Below are positions 16,537-24,410 of a DNA stretch of 33,969 nucleotides, piece after piece (the first letter of the stretch is position 1; each line of letters starts with the position of its first letter). A model generated the notes under the pieces. That model was not told the origin of the DNA and ran no database searches. It was given only the letters and a program-made list of their open reading frames with translations. Made by a program: the position numbers and the translations under genes. The stretch is from Prevotellaceae bacterium UBA6858 (GTDB lineage Bacteria > Bacteroidota > Bacteroidia > Bacteroidales > Bacteroidaceae): NCBI GenBank assembly GCA_002451695.1, contig DKDC01000033.1, positions 89,588 through 123,556 of the forward strand. The letters are read 5' to 3'.

Positions 16537-16878
16537 ATGTTTAACCAATTTAATTATTCTCATATGAGAGCGAACAAGAAAAAGGCTTTGATCGCCTTGG
16601 AGCAGGAAATACCTGCTATCCAGAAAAATCTTGAAGGACAACTGCGAGGTGGCTTTGTTGCTTTAACACCATCTGCGAACCCAGCTTCGGGTGCCGGTTT
16701 CCAACTTATCTGTGTAAAAAACACAGGTTGCAACGTATCTTGCACCACAACCACCACTACGGTGCCAGGACCGGTTATACCGCCCTCCCCAACCACAACA
16801 ACGCTTCCAACCACTACGACAACAACGTACATTGGAGGTATCTGGTATGCAAGTGCAGGAACTTCACTGCTGTTTTAA
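16537..16878 (+). CDS. RiPP precursor with double-Gly leader and mucin-like Thr/Pro core
   Basis: 113 residues; ATG at 16564 (residue 10) is an alternative start. Leader: amphipathic, Lys-rich then L-E-Q-E-I-P-A-I-Q-K-N-L-E-G-Q-L-R ending in G38-G39, a C39-peptidase site. Predicted core of 74 residues: Cys at 59, 65 and 69; Thr runs at 70-75, 86-89 and 92-97 joined by V-P-G-P-V-I-P-P-S-P and L-P; then a Gly/aromatic tail Y-I-G-G-I-W-Y-A-S-A-G-T-S-L-L-F. The 16 Thr use all four codons in mixed order, so the runs are not simple microsatellite slippage. Neighbours (glycosyltransferase, radical SAM, C39 ABC transporter) support a modified exported peptide. Its leader lacks the L-S-K-E-E style motif I associate with the common GG-Bacteroidales precursor family. 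Biological activity (bacteriocin or other) is unknown. Confidence 0.85.
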   Translation: MFNQFNYSHMRANKKKALIALEQEIPAIQKNLEGQLRGGFVALTPSANPASGAGFQLICVKNTGCNVSCTTTTTTVPGPVIPPSPTTTTLPTTTTTTYIGGIWYASAGTSLLF

Positions 16879-16886
16879 GTGAAACC

Positions 16887-16918
16887 GTTTCGCAGGATGC
16901 TTAGGCATCCTGCGAAAC
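16887..16918 (+). terminator. Perfect 14-bp hairpin after the precursor gene
   Basis: Arms 16887-16900 (GTTTCGCAGGATGC) and 16905-16918 (GCATCCTGCGAAAC) are perfectly complementary around TTAG. No U tract follows and the outer-membrane gene starts 17 nt later. I infer partial termination or 3' stabilisation that raises precursor mRNA above that of downstream export genes, a common arrangement in RiPP operons. Confidence 0.7.
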
Positions 16919-16934
16919 TAAATGCTCTAAAATT

Positions 16935-19874
16935 ATGATACGAAAATTCACGATAACATCCATTATATTTTTGTTGTTTGCTGCGACACATATAATGGCG
17001 CAAGACGACAACGAAAAAATCATCGTAGTTGCAGGTGTGGTCAACAAGATTACGTATCGCCCTGTTGTAAACGCAGATGCATATCTTATGACAGCAGACA
17101 GCGTTGTAGTTGATAGCATGAAAACTTTTGAATCGGATTCTGACGGTTCTAAAATAGGAACTGTATTCTTTAGACGCACAAAAGAAGGGGAAAAATATAT
17201 TATATGCGTAAAACATCCCAAGTACGAAACACTTTACATCCCCTTTGTGGCAAAATTGAAGAAAACGGAACAGTTTATGATTATTGGCTCGAAATTCCTT
17301 ATGAAATTAAAACCTATGGAACACAAACTTGGCGAGGCTGTAGTAAAAGCCACCAAGGTTAAATTCTACTTGAAAGGAGACACAGTGGTATATAATGCCG
17401 ACGCATTCCAATTGGAACACGGCAGTATGCTCGACGCCATATTGCGGCAGATGCCCGGCGTGCAGCTTAAAGACAATGGAGAGATTATCGTGAACGGGCG
17501 CAGGGTTGAGGAACTGCTTTTGAACGGCAAGGAGTTTTTCAACCACGACAGGCAGATTATGCTCGACAACCTACCCGCATATATGGTTAAGGACATAAAG
17601 GTTTATGAAAAGGAGAGTGAGAAAAGCAAATTCTTCGGCGAGAACTTAGACGGCAAGAAGCCGTATGTTATGGACGTGAACCTAAAACGCCAGTACTCGA
17701 TAGGCTACATGGGCAACGCCGAAGTTGCCGGCGGCACAGAGAACCGCTACTTGGCGCGTATGTTCGCAATGAGATTCACCCCGCAGTCGCGCCTTTCGCT
17801 CTACGCCCTGATGAACAACGTCAACGACAGCCGCCGCCCGGGCGAGAACGGCGACTGGAGTCCCGCCGAGGTGGGTGGCGGATTAGTGGCAACCCGCAAG
17901 GGCGCACTCGACTATAATGTGGAGGACAAGAAAAACGTTTTCCGCGCAAAAGGCGGTGCAGAAATGAAATACCAAAACATGGACAACCGCACGTTCTCAA
18001 ACAGCACGAACTTCTTGAGTGGCGGCGACACATACGGGCTTTCGCGAAACTCGTCAAAGAACTACAACACCTCGTTTTACACGGAAAACTCTTTCAGATA
18101 CCAAAAAAAAGTGTTTACGGGTTTTTCATCCGTGTTCTCGTACAGCAACACCCGCAACCGCAGCGTTGCGCTTGCATCCGCACTCACGGAGAATATTTAC
18201 AAGAACGGCAGCGCGCTGCTCGACAGCATATTCATGCCGGCAAGCAGCGACGACATAAAAAGGATGCTTATAAACCGCAGTAGGATAATGGGGCTTAATC
18301 GCGCCCACCAATACGGTATCTCGGCTTCTGCATCAACAACATTCGATGTTCCATGGCTTTCATCAAATATTTCGATTTCCACATCGGGATCCTACAGCAA
18401 CGGTAAGAGCCGTGCCTACAATTTACAGAAAATTGTATTTCCGAAAACCGAGGCGGAGGACATTTTCAAAAACCAATACAGCCTTCTCCCCAGCGAAGCG
18501 TACAGTTTCAGAGCGGACATAAGCAACTGGATGAAGCTTACAAGATACGTGAAACTCACGCCAAGCTATTCATATTCACAAAACTATTCCTCGGCAAACC
18601 GCGACCTGTTCAGTTTCGACCGACTTGGCGATGAAACGCTGCTGCCGTTCGGTTCGCTGCCCTCCACAAGCGACTCGATGATGCTTGCAAAAAGCGTGAG
18701 GGACTCCTACAATTCCATGCGAATGAACAACAAACATCACGCGGAGCTGTATTTCCGCTATGAGAGGTATGACATAAAAAACCAACATCTGGAAATTGAT
18801 TTCAATGTGCCGACTACTTTCACTCGCGACAACATACGCTATTTCCGCGACGGCAAGCGTGCAAACACCAGCCGCCACTACGCAATCTTCGAGCCGAGCC
18901 TCCGCATAGAGTGCCGCAAATATAAGCGGGACAGCGTTGGTTCACAATGCCGCACATACGACATACGCATAAACAGCACGCAGTCTGCTCCCGATGTGCT
19001 TTACTTTGTACCATGGTACAAGGACGACACAGACCCGATGAACATATACGTTGGAAACACCGGGCTTAAAGACTCCCGCACCTACAACTTGAGCTTCCAG
19101 CGATTGTTCTACGATACGGGAAAGGGCGTAAACTGGCATTGGGACATAAACTACACCATAACGCAGAACGCCCTCGCAATCGGACGCAGCTACGACCGCA
19201 ACACAGGCATAAGCACCATGAAGCCCGACAACGTGAACGGCAACTGGAAAATTTTCGGGGGATATTACTACTACACCCCGCTCGACAAGAAACGCCGCTG
19301 GGACATAAGCACGTTCACCATTGCCAACTACACCAACAGCGTTGACCTGTCGGGGGACGCAAACGCCTCTTCCTTGCGCAGCGACGTTCACAACATAAGG
19401 CTTGCGGAATATATAAACGCCGGGGTGAACTTGGGTACAATAGGCAAAGTAGGCAAGATGCGCATAGGTGCGGTGGCGAGTGTGGACTGGTATAATGCCA
19501 CAAGCCACCGCAAGGGCTTCAGAACCGTGAACGTGGAGAACCTGAAATACGGGTTCACGTATAACTGGAACTTACCGCAAGACATCGACTTCTCCACCGA
19601 CCTGATGATGTACAGCCGCTACGGCTACGAGGACAAGGGCATGAACACAAACGACTTTGTGTGGAACGCACGCCTGTCGAAAGGCTTCATGAAAAGCACG
19701 CTCATCCTTACGCTGGAGGGCTTCGACATTCTGCACAACCTGTCAAACATTACGCGCAGCCTCAACGCGCAGGGAAGGGTTGAGTCTTTCTCGAACGTGA
19801 TTCCGAGCTACGCCATGCTCCACCTTACGTACCGCCTGGACATTAAGCCAAAGAAACGCCCGGGAGACGAATAA
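16935..19874 (+). CDS. TonB-receptor-like outer-membrane beta-barrel protein
   Basis: 979 residues. Signal peptide at about 1-22 ending A-Q; an N-terminal beta-sandwich of carboxypeptidase-regulatory type (about 28-110); a plug-like domain (about 125-230: A-I-L-R-Q-M-P-G-V-Q ... I-I-V-N-G-R-R-V ... P-A-Y-M-V-K-D-I-K-V-Y-E-K); then a long series of alternating aromatic/polar strands to a C terminus with L-H-L-T-Y-R-L. Located in the outer membrane. In the RiPP operon it may serve as the exit channel or as a receptor/immunity factor; no SusD partner is nearby. The first ~155 codons are AT-rich and the rest host-like in GC, a mosaic. The call as family is solid, the function is not. Confidence 0.82.
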   Translation: MIRKFTITSIIFLLFAATHIMAQDDNEKIIVVAGVVNKITYRPVVNADAYLMTADSVVVDSMKTFESDSDGSKIGTVFFRRTKEGEKYIICVKHPKYETLYIPFVAKLKKTEQFMIIGSKFLMKLKPMEHKLGEAVVKATKVKFYLKGDTVVYNADAFQLEHGSMLDAILRQMPGVQLKDNGEIIVNGRRVEELLLNGKEFFNHDRQIMLDNLPAYMVKDIKVYEKESEKSKFFGENLDGKKPYVMDVNLKRQYSIGYMGNAEVAGGTENRYLARMFAMRFTPQSRLSLYALMNNVNDSRRPGENGDWSPAEVGGGLVATRKGALDYNVEDKKNVFRAKGGAEMKYQNMDNRTFSNSTNFLSGGDTYGLSRNSSKNYNTSFYTENSFRYQKKVFTGFSSVFSYSNTRNRSVALASALTENIYKNGSALLDSIFMPASSDDIKRMLINRSRIMGLNRAHQYGISASASTTFDVPWLSSNISISTSGSYSNGKSRAYNLQKIVFPKTEAEDIFKNQYSLLPSEAYSFRADISNWMKLTRYVKLTPSYSYSQNYSSANRDLFSFDRLGDETLLPFGSLPSTSDSMMLAKSVRDSYNSMRMNNKHHAELYFRYERYDIKNQHLEIDFNVPTTFTRDNIRYFRDGKRANTSRHYAIFEPSLRIECRKYKRDSVGSQCRTYDIRINSTQSAPDVLYFVPWYKDDTDPMNIYVGNTGLKDSRTYNLSFQRLFYDTGKGVNWHWDINYTITQNALAIGRSYDRNTGISTMKPDNVNGNWKIFGGYYYYTPLDKKRRWDISTFTIANYTNSVDLSGDANASSLRSDVHNIRLAEYINAGVNLGTIGKVGKMRIGAVASVDWYNATSHRKGFRTVNVENLKYGFTYNWNLPQDIDFSTDLMMYSRYGYEDKGMNTNDFVWNARLSKGFMKSTLILTLEGFDILHNLSNITRSLNAQGRVESFSNVIPSYAMLHLTYRLDIKPKKRPGDE

Positions 19875-19898
19875 GACGGTTTGAGACTTTTGCGGAAG

Positions 19899-22076
19899 AT
19901 GAAGCTTACACGGCAGTTTGACCAGATGGACTGCGGGCCGGCGTGCATACGCATGATTGCCTCGCACTACGGAAAGGAATATCCCCTTTCCTACCTCCGT
20001 TCCCTCTCGCACCTCACGCGTGAAGGGGTGAGCGTGGCGGGAATACGCGACGCCCTCGGCGAGATAGGCATGGAAAGCGCAACGTTTGAGGTAACGCCAG
20101 AACAATTGCGCGAGAAATGCCCCCTGCCCGCCATTCTGCACTGGGAGCAAAACCATTTTGTGGTGCTGTATGGCGTGAGGCGCAGCCGGCTCACGGGGCG
20201 TTGGAAATACTGCGTGGCAAACCCCGCATACGGCAAGCACAGCTTCCCTGAAAAGACTTTTGAGAAGTTCTGGCTTAACGGCGAAAAGGGCGTGGTGGTC
20301 GCCACCGAGCCTACCGAAGACTTTTACAAGCGCAAGCCGGTTAAGGAAAAGCACAGCTTTGTGCGCTTTGCCCGGAAATACGTGTGGCCGTTCCGCTGGG
20401 AGATGTCGCAGTCGGTGATGGGCATGTTTTTCGGGCTTCTGCTGTCGCTGGTAACGCCGTTCCTCACACAGGCGATGGTTGACGACGGCATCGGCATGAG
20501 GGAAATGGGGCTGATATACAAAATACTGCTGGCGCAGATTTTCATCTTTGCCGGCACTTTCTCAATGGAGCTTATAGGCAGTTGGGTGAGCCTTTACATG
20601 AGCACGCGGATTAACATCAACGTGCTTGGCGACTATCTCACGAAACTAATGAAGCTGCCCATGACATTTTTCGAGACGAAAAGCGTGGGCGACTACCAGC
20701 AACGCCTCGGCGACCATTCGCGCCTGCAGGGCTTCGTTACCTACAGCACGCTCCAGACCCTGTTCTCAATAATCTCAGTGCCGTTCTACCTTGTGATAAT
20801 CGGCATATACAGCCGCATAATACTGGCGGCGTATCTTTTCCTCACATTGCTCGGGGCTTTGTGGATGGCTTATTTCTTCCGCCGGCGCAAGGCCCTTGAC
20901 TATGAACAGTTCAAGATTAGCGCGGAAAACAGCAACAAGCAATACGAACTCATGTCGGGCATATGCGACATAAAGCTCAACGGATATGACGACTACAAGA
21001 TAAGCGAGTGGCGCGGGTTGCAGGACCGCCAGTACCGCATGAGCCAAAAGGTCTTGAAGCTCGGGCAGGTGCAGAACACGGGCTTCACGCTCATAGGCCA
21101 GTTGCGCAACATATTCATAACCTGCTGGATTGCGGCGGAAGTAGTGAGCGGCAACCTCACATTGGGCATGATGATGAGCATATCCGTCATCATAGGGCAG
21201 GTGAACGGCCCGCTTTCGCAGCTAATAGGCTTCCTGCAACAGTTTCAGGACGCGAAGATAAGCCTTGGGCGCTCCGAGGAGGTGCAGCTTTGCAAAAACG
21301 AGGACGGCGCGGGGCAAACGGATGTGCCGCAGGACTCCCCACGCGACATCGAGGTGAGAAACCTCTCGTTCTGCTACACCGGCAGCATAGGCAAGCCCGC
21401 GTTGCAGGATGTGAGCTTTTGCATTCCTGCGGGAAAGATGACGGCAATCGTGGGCGAGAGCGGAAGCGGCAAGACAACGCTCATGAAACTGCTGCTGAAG
21501 TTTTACGAACCTACGAAAGGCGGAATACTTTTGGACGGACGCGACATCGCGGAATTTTCCGCAAAGTCCGTGCGCCACGCCTCGGGGATTGTCATGCAGG
21601 ACAACTTCATATTTTCCGACACGGTGGAGAACAACATAATGCTCGGCGAAACGCGGGACAGCCAAAGGCTGGAAAATGCCGTCAAAACGGCGTGCCTGTC
21701 GGAATATGTGGAAAAGCAGCCGCTCGGGCTCAAGACGAAAATCGGCTCGGAAGGCATCGGCGTGAGCGGCGGCGAGAAGCAGCGCATAATGATTGCGAGG
21801 GCGGTTTACAAGCATCCGCAATACCTCATGCTCGACGAGGCCACAAGCTCACTCGACGCGGAGAACGAAAGGCGGATAAGCGAAAACCTGGAAAGGAGCT
21901 TCAGCGGCAGCACACGCATAGTTATCGCCCACAGGCTCTCAACTGTGAAAAACGCCGACAACATAGTAGTGCTGCGCCATGGCAAAGTGGCGGAAAGCGG
22001 TACGCACGCCGAGCTCGTGAGAAAGCGCGGGTATTACTACGATTTGGTTCATAACCAACTTGAACTGGAAAGATGA
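19899..22076 (+). CDS. C39 peptidase-containing ABC transporter
   Basis: 725 residues. N-terminal C39 peptidase: C12 in Q-M-D-C-G-P-A-C, H86 in N-H-F-V-V-L, and N108 in V-A-N-P-A-Y-G where most family members have Asp. Then a six-helix ABC exporter domain (about 155-430) and a nucleotide-binding domain with Walker A G-E-S-G-S-G-K-T-T (near 517), V-S-G-G-E-K-Q-R, Walker B L-M-L-D-E-A and the switch I-A-H-R-L. Role: cleaves the leader after GG and pumps the core across the inner membrane with ATP. Start chosen at ATG 19899 (GGAAG just upstream; it opens the conserved M-K-L-T-R-Q-F-D-Q-M-D-C); the in-frame TTG at 19881 is less likely. Its stop overlaps the next start (ATGA). Confidence 0.92.
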   Translation: MKLTRQFDQMDCGPACIRMIASHYGKEYPLSYLRSLSHLTREGVSVAGIRDALGEIGMESATFEVTPEQLREKCPLPAILHWEQNHFVVLYGVRRSRLTGRWKYCVANPAYGKHSFPEKTFEKFWLNGEKGVVVATEPTEDFYKRKPVKEKHSFVRFARKYVWPFRWEMSQSVMGMFFGLLLSLVTPFLTQAMVDDGIGMREMGLIYKILLAQIFIFAGTFSMELIGSWVSLYMSTRININVLGDYLTKLMKLPMTFFETKSVGDYQQRLGDHSRLQGFVTYSTLQTLFSIISVPFYLVIIGIYSRIILAAYLFLTLLGALWMAYFFRRRKALDYEQFKISAENSNKQYELMSGICDIKLNGYDDYKISEWRGLQDRQYRMSQKVLKLGQVQNTGFTLIGQLRNIFITCWIAAEVVSGNLTLGMMMSISVIIGQVNGPLSQLIGFLQQFQDAKISLGRSEEVQLCKNEDGAGQTDVPQDSPRDIEVRNLSFCYTGSIGKPALQDVSFCIPAGKMTAIVGESGSGKTTLMKLLLKFYEPTKGGILLDGRDIAEFSAKSVRHASGIVMQDNFIFSDTVENNIMLGETRDSQRLENAVKTACLSEYVEKQPLGLKTKIGSEGIGVSGGEKQRIMIARAVYKHPQYLMLDEATSSLDAENERRISENLERSFSGSTRIVIAHRLSTVKNADNIVVLRHGKVAESGTHAELVRKRGYYYDLVHNQLELER

Positions 22077-22465
22077 AGAAACTGGTCATACGATACGGAG
22101 TGTTCGCTATTCTCGCGATAATGTTCGCCGGGATAGCCTTTATAACCGACGGACTTGAGTTGCAGGACAAGAAGGCGGTAAGCATTGTTGTGGGAAAGTC
22201 AGGCTGCCGCATATACATGGACCGGGACGGAAGCGCACTGCCCTCCCCCGGCGACACATTGTATATTGTGCAGACCCGCCACGGCGACATGAAGTTTGTA
22301 GCCGACACGGCATGGGCGGAAAGCGCCAGCGCCGTAGTGCGCTCGCGCATACCCGCCCCGCACCGCGTCAGGGAGAGAATGCGGGGCGACACATATTCGC
22401 CGGGCTACATACTTGCCGGCAAAAAGAAGCTGCGCCACATGGTCATGAGGCGCATAGGGAAATAA
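22073..22465 (+). CDS. Small membrane-anchored protein of the RiPP export operon
   Basis: 130 residues; I do not recognise the family. One N-terminal membrane segment (about 7-25: Y-G-V-F-A-I-L-A-I-M-F-A-G-I-A-F-I) followed by a periplasmic-looking, beta-rich and basic part with P-S-P-G-D-T-L-Y-I-V. It overlaps the transporter gene by ATGA, so translation is coupled and a role in export is likely. It is far too short for a complete HlyD-type adaptor; a minimal adaptor or an immunity protein are possible alternatives. Confidence 0.7.
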   Translation: MKKLVIRYGVFAILAIMFAGIAFITDGLELQDKKAVSIVVGKSGCRIYMDRDGSALPSPGDTLYIVQTRHGDMKFVADTAWAESASAVVRSRIPAPHRVRERMRGDTYSPGYILAGKKKLRHMVMRRIGK

Positions 22466-22801
22466 AGCGGAAAGGCGGCGTTTCTATGCCGGAAAGGATT
22501 GTTTGCGGAACAAGGGCGAAACCTTCCCATGTATGGCCTGACATTCCTTCCCCATAGAGCACATCACATAAAACCCCTTTTCCATCATCTTACTTCGGTC
22601 GAGGCAAGCGCGTTGAACGTTCGTAATAAATTCTTATATCAACCGTGGTAAAAGCATTGAACGGACGTGGCACGACCACTTTGACGCCATGCCTGCCACA
22701 AAGATTAAGCTGTGCCGCAAAAATATGCCGGATTGGCGCTTTTCGGAAGCGCAAAATCGTCCATAACTACAGTTTTATTTGCTTGTTCATTGTTTTTATC
22801 G
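22466..22801. other. Intergenic region between convergent operons
   Basis: 336 nt between the RiPP operon and the minus-strand restriction block. I find no credible gene. A short hairpin at 22736-22752 (GCGCTT/AAGCGC) is the only local structure noted; it lacks a U tract. No hsdS remnant was recognised. Confidence 0.45.
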
Positions 22802-23308
22802 TTAGAAATCATTGTCCTTATTCTTCTGCTTCAAGAAGAACTGATAAAGTTTCTTGCCTATTTTATCTTTGGCAAATGTCCGCTCATGCTCAATAGGTAT
22901 GGTAGATAACCTTATCTTAGCCACGCCTTTTTTCAACAACTCAAATTGTTGTGGACTTATCTTGAATTGAGCTGTAGAACTGATTTCTGTCACTGGAAGG
23001 ACTATATTGCCAGAAACAATACCTGCCGTTTCAGAGCCGCTACCAATCTGAGAACCATAAAGTTTAATAACTTCACCATCGAATGTTTTCAACAACATGG
23101 TTGATTCTTTCAGGAAATTCAGTCTGTCCGACTTTACGGTTGCGATAATGTAATATGCCGTATCTTGCTTTGCAACGCTATATTTCATGTTGCATCCCTC
23201 GGCAGCCAAAGGTCGATATATATATCCAACCGTTTGTGCATTTATATTGACACTGCACATAGTCAGTACAATAGACAAAATGATTTGTATTCCAATATTA
23301 CTTTTCAT
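22802..23308 (-). CDS. Hypothetical secreted protein
   Basis: 168 residues with a Sec signal peptide (about 1-24, ending N-I-N-A-Q). The mature part has alternating beta-like segments and a basic C terminus (K-D-K-I-G-K-K-L-Y-Q-F-F-L-K-Q-K-N-K). I do not recognise a family. The start at 23308 was chosen because the M-K-S-N-I-G-I-Q-I-I-L signal sequence begins there; the longer frame from 23431 has no conserved look. It lies 40 nt after the YhcG-like nuclease gene in the place where hsdS often occurs, but it is not an HsdS: far too short and exported. Confidence 0.65.
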   Translation of the reverse strand: MKSNIGIQIILSIVLTMCSVNINAQTVGYIYRPLAAEGCNMKYSVAKQDTAYYIIATVKSDRLNFLKESTMLLKTFDGEVIKLYGSQIGSGSETAGIVSGNIVLPVTEISSTAQFKISPQQFELLKKGVAKIRLSTIPIEHERTFAKDKIGKKLYQFFLKQKNKDNDF

Positions 23309-23348
23309 AATTATGCTATAAAATCGAAATGTCCTTATTTTATTGTTG

Positions 23349-24374
23349 TTACTCTGCTTCGTCCAACAACTTGTCAAGTTGCGCTTGCAGTTCTTCACGC
23401 TTTGGCAAATAGAGTTGGTAACGTGCCACAAACAATTGATTGGTTATACCCTCCAAGGCATATTCCATCAGAAGCTCGTCTTTTCTTGCTCCCAAAACTA
23501 TGCCAATGGGTGGATTATCATCAGGTTGACATACTTCTGTCTTGAAATAGTTCAAGTAGAGGTTCATCTGCCCAATATCACCATGCTTTATCTCTGCTCG
23601 CTTTAGGTCAATCAGCACATAGCATTTCAAGATACAATGGTAGAATACCAAATCCACCTTGAACAGTCGGCTTCCTATCTGCATGGAGTATTGTCTGCCA
23701 ACAAATGCAAAACCACGTCCCATTTCCAAAAGGAACTGCTCCATGTGGTCTTTCAGAGCCTTTTCCAAGTCACTCTCCTTATAGCGTTTCTGTTTGGGAA
23801 GTCCTGCAAATTCAAGCACGAAAGGGTCACGGATGATGTCTTGCGGAGTTTGTACTTGATGCCCCTCGTTAGCCAAAGCAAGAACTCCTGCCTTGTCTGT
23901 GCTTAGTGCAAGTCTCTGAAACAGACAACTTTTCATCTGTCTTTTCAGTTCCCTAACCTTCCAACATTCCTTGATGGATTCCTTATAATAGAACTGCATT
24001 TCAAGTGCATTATCACACTTCAACAGTTCATAATAATGGCTCCATGTCAATTTGTGGGACAGTGTCCCACATTTTGGGAATGCCAAGTATAACTTACGCA
24101 TATAGGTAAGATTTGTTCGGTTAAAACCTTTACCATTTCTTGCTGTCAAATCCTTTGCAAGGTTTACAAGTAACCTTTTGCCATATTCAGCTCTTTGTTT
24201 ACCACCCTGTTCAAATTCAACGATATACTTTCCAGTTTGCCAGTTGGCATCAAGCAATTCCGTATTGACCGCAGCAATGGCTTTTGACTTCGCCTCACCC
24301 CATAGCGTGGTTATGTTGTCTATCAACTTCTGATAGGCAGCATCATTTATGTCTGTCAAACCTTTATTCTCCAT
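23349..24374 (-). CDS. YhcG/DUF1016 family PD-(D/E)XK nuclease
   Basis: 341 residues. The N-terminal DUF1016 region (L-W-G-E-A-K-S-K, W-Q-T-G-K-Y-I-V-E-F-E-Q-G-G, Y-G-K-R-L-L-V-N-L-A-K-D-L) is followed by the YhcG nuclease domain with D241 (V-D-L-V-F-Y) and D256-L-K258, the PD-(D/E)XK core. Proteins of this family are repeatedly found inside type I restriction operons of Bacteroidota. Their substrate is not established; a DNA-processing or accessory restriction role is inferred. It starts 36 nt after hsdM, same strand. Confidence 0.88.
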   Translation of the reverse strand: MENKGLTDINDAAYQKLIDNITTLWGEAKSKAIAAVNTELLDANWQTGKYIVEFEQGGKQRAEYGKRLLVNLAKDLTARNGKGFNRTNLTYMRKLYLAFPKCGTLSHKLTWSHYYELLKCDNALEMQFYYKESIKECWKVRELKRQMKSCLFQRLALSTDKAGVLALANEGHQVQTPQDIIRDPFVLEFAGLPKQKRYKESDLEKALKDHMEQFLLEMGRGFAFVGRQYSMQIGSRLFKVDLVFYHCILKCYVLIDLKRAEIKHGDIGQMNLYLNYFKTEVCQPDDNPPIGIVLGARKDELLMEYALEGITNQLFVARYQLYLPKREELQAQLDKLLDEAE

Positions 24375-24410
24375 ACCAATCTTTTAGATTTGGAAACACC
24401 GTTCCACATT

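Larger units (their letters stand above)
13470..17410. other. Low-GC cassette inside the RiPP operon
   Basis: Rows counted between about 13500 and 17400 are mostly 33-40% GC (one at 47%), whereas rows just before (13081-13440, 55-60%) and just after (17401 on, 48-62%) are host-like. Both transitions are sharp and fall within open reading frames: between GT domains of the first gene, and in the N-terminal part of the outer-membrane protein. The segment carries the second GT, the LanC-like part, the radical SAM enzyme and the precursor. Confidence 0.65.

Noticed and set aside
19881..19898. TTG start for the ABC transporter
   Set aside because: ATG at 19899 opens the conserved C39 N terminus and has a purine-rich stretch just before it; the six extra codons have no support.
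22802..23308. Truncated HsdS in the restriction operon
   Set aside because: It has a signal peptide and no target-recognition-domain features.
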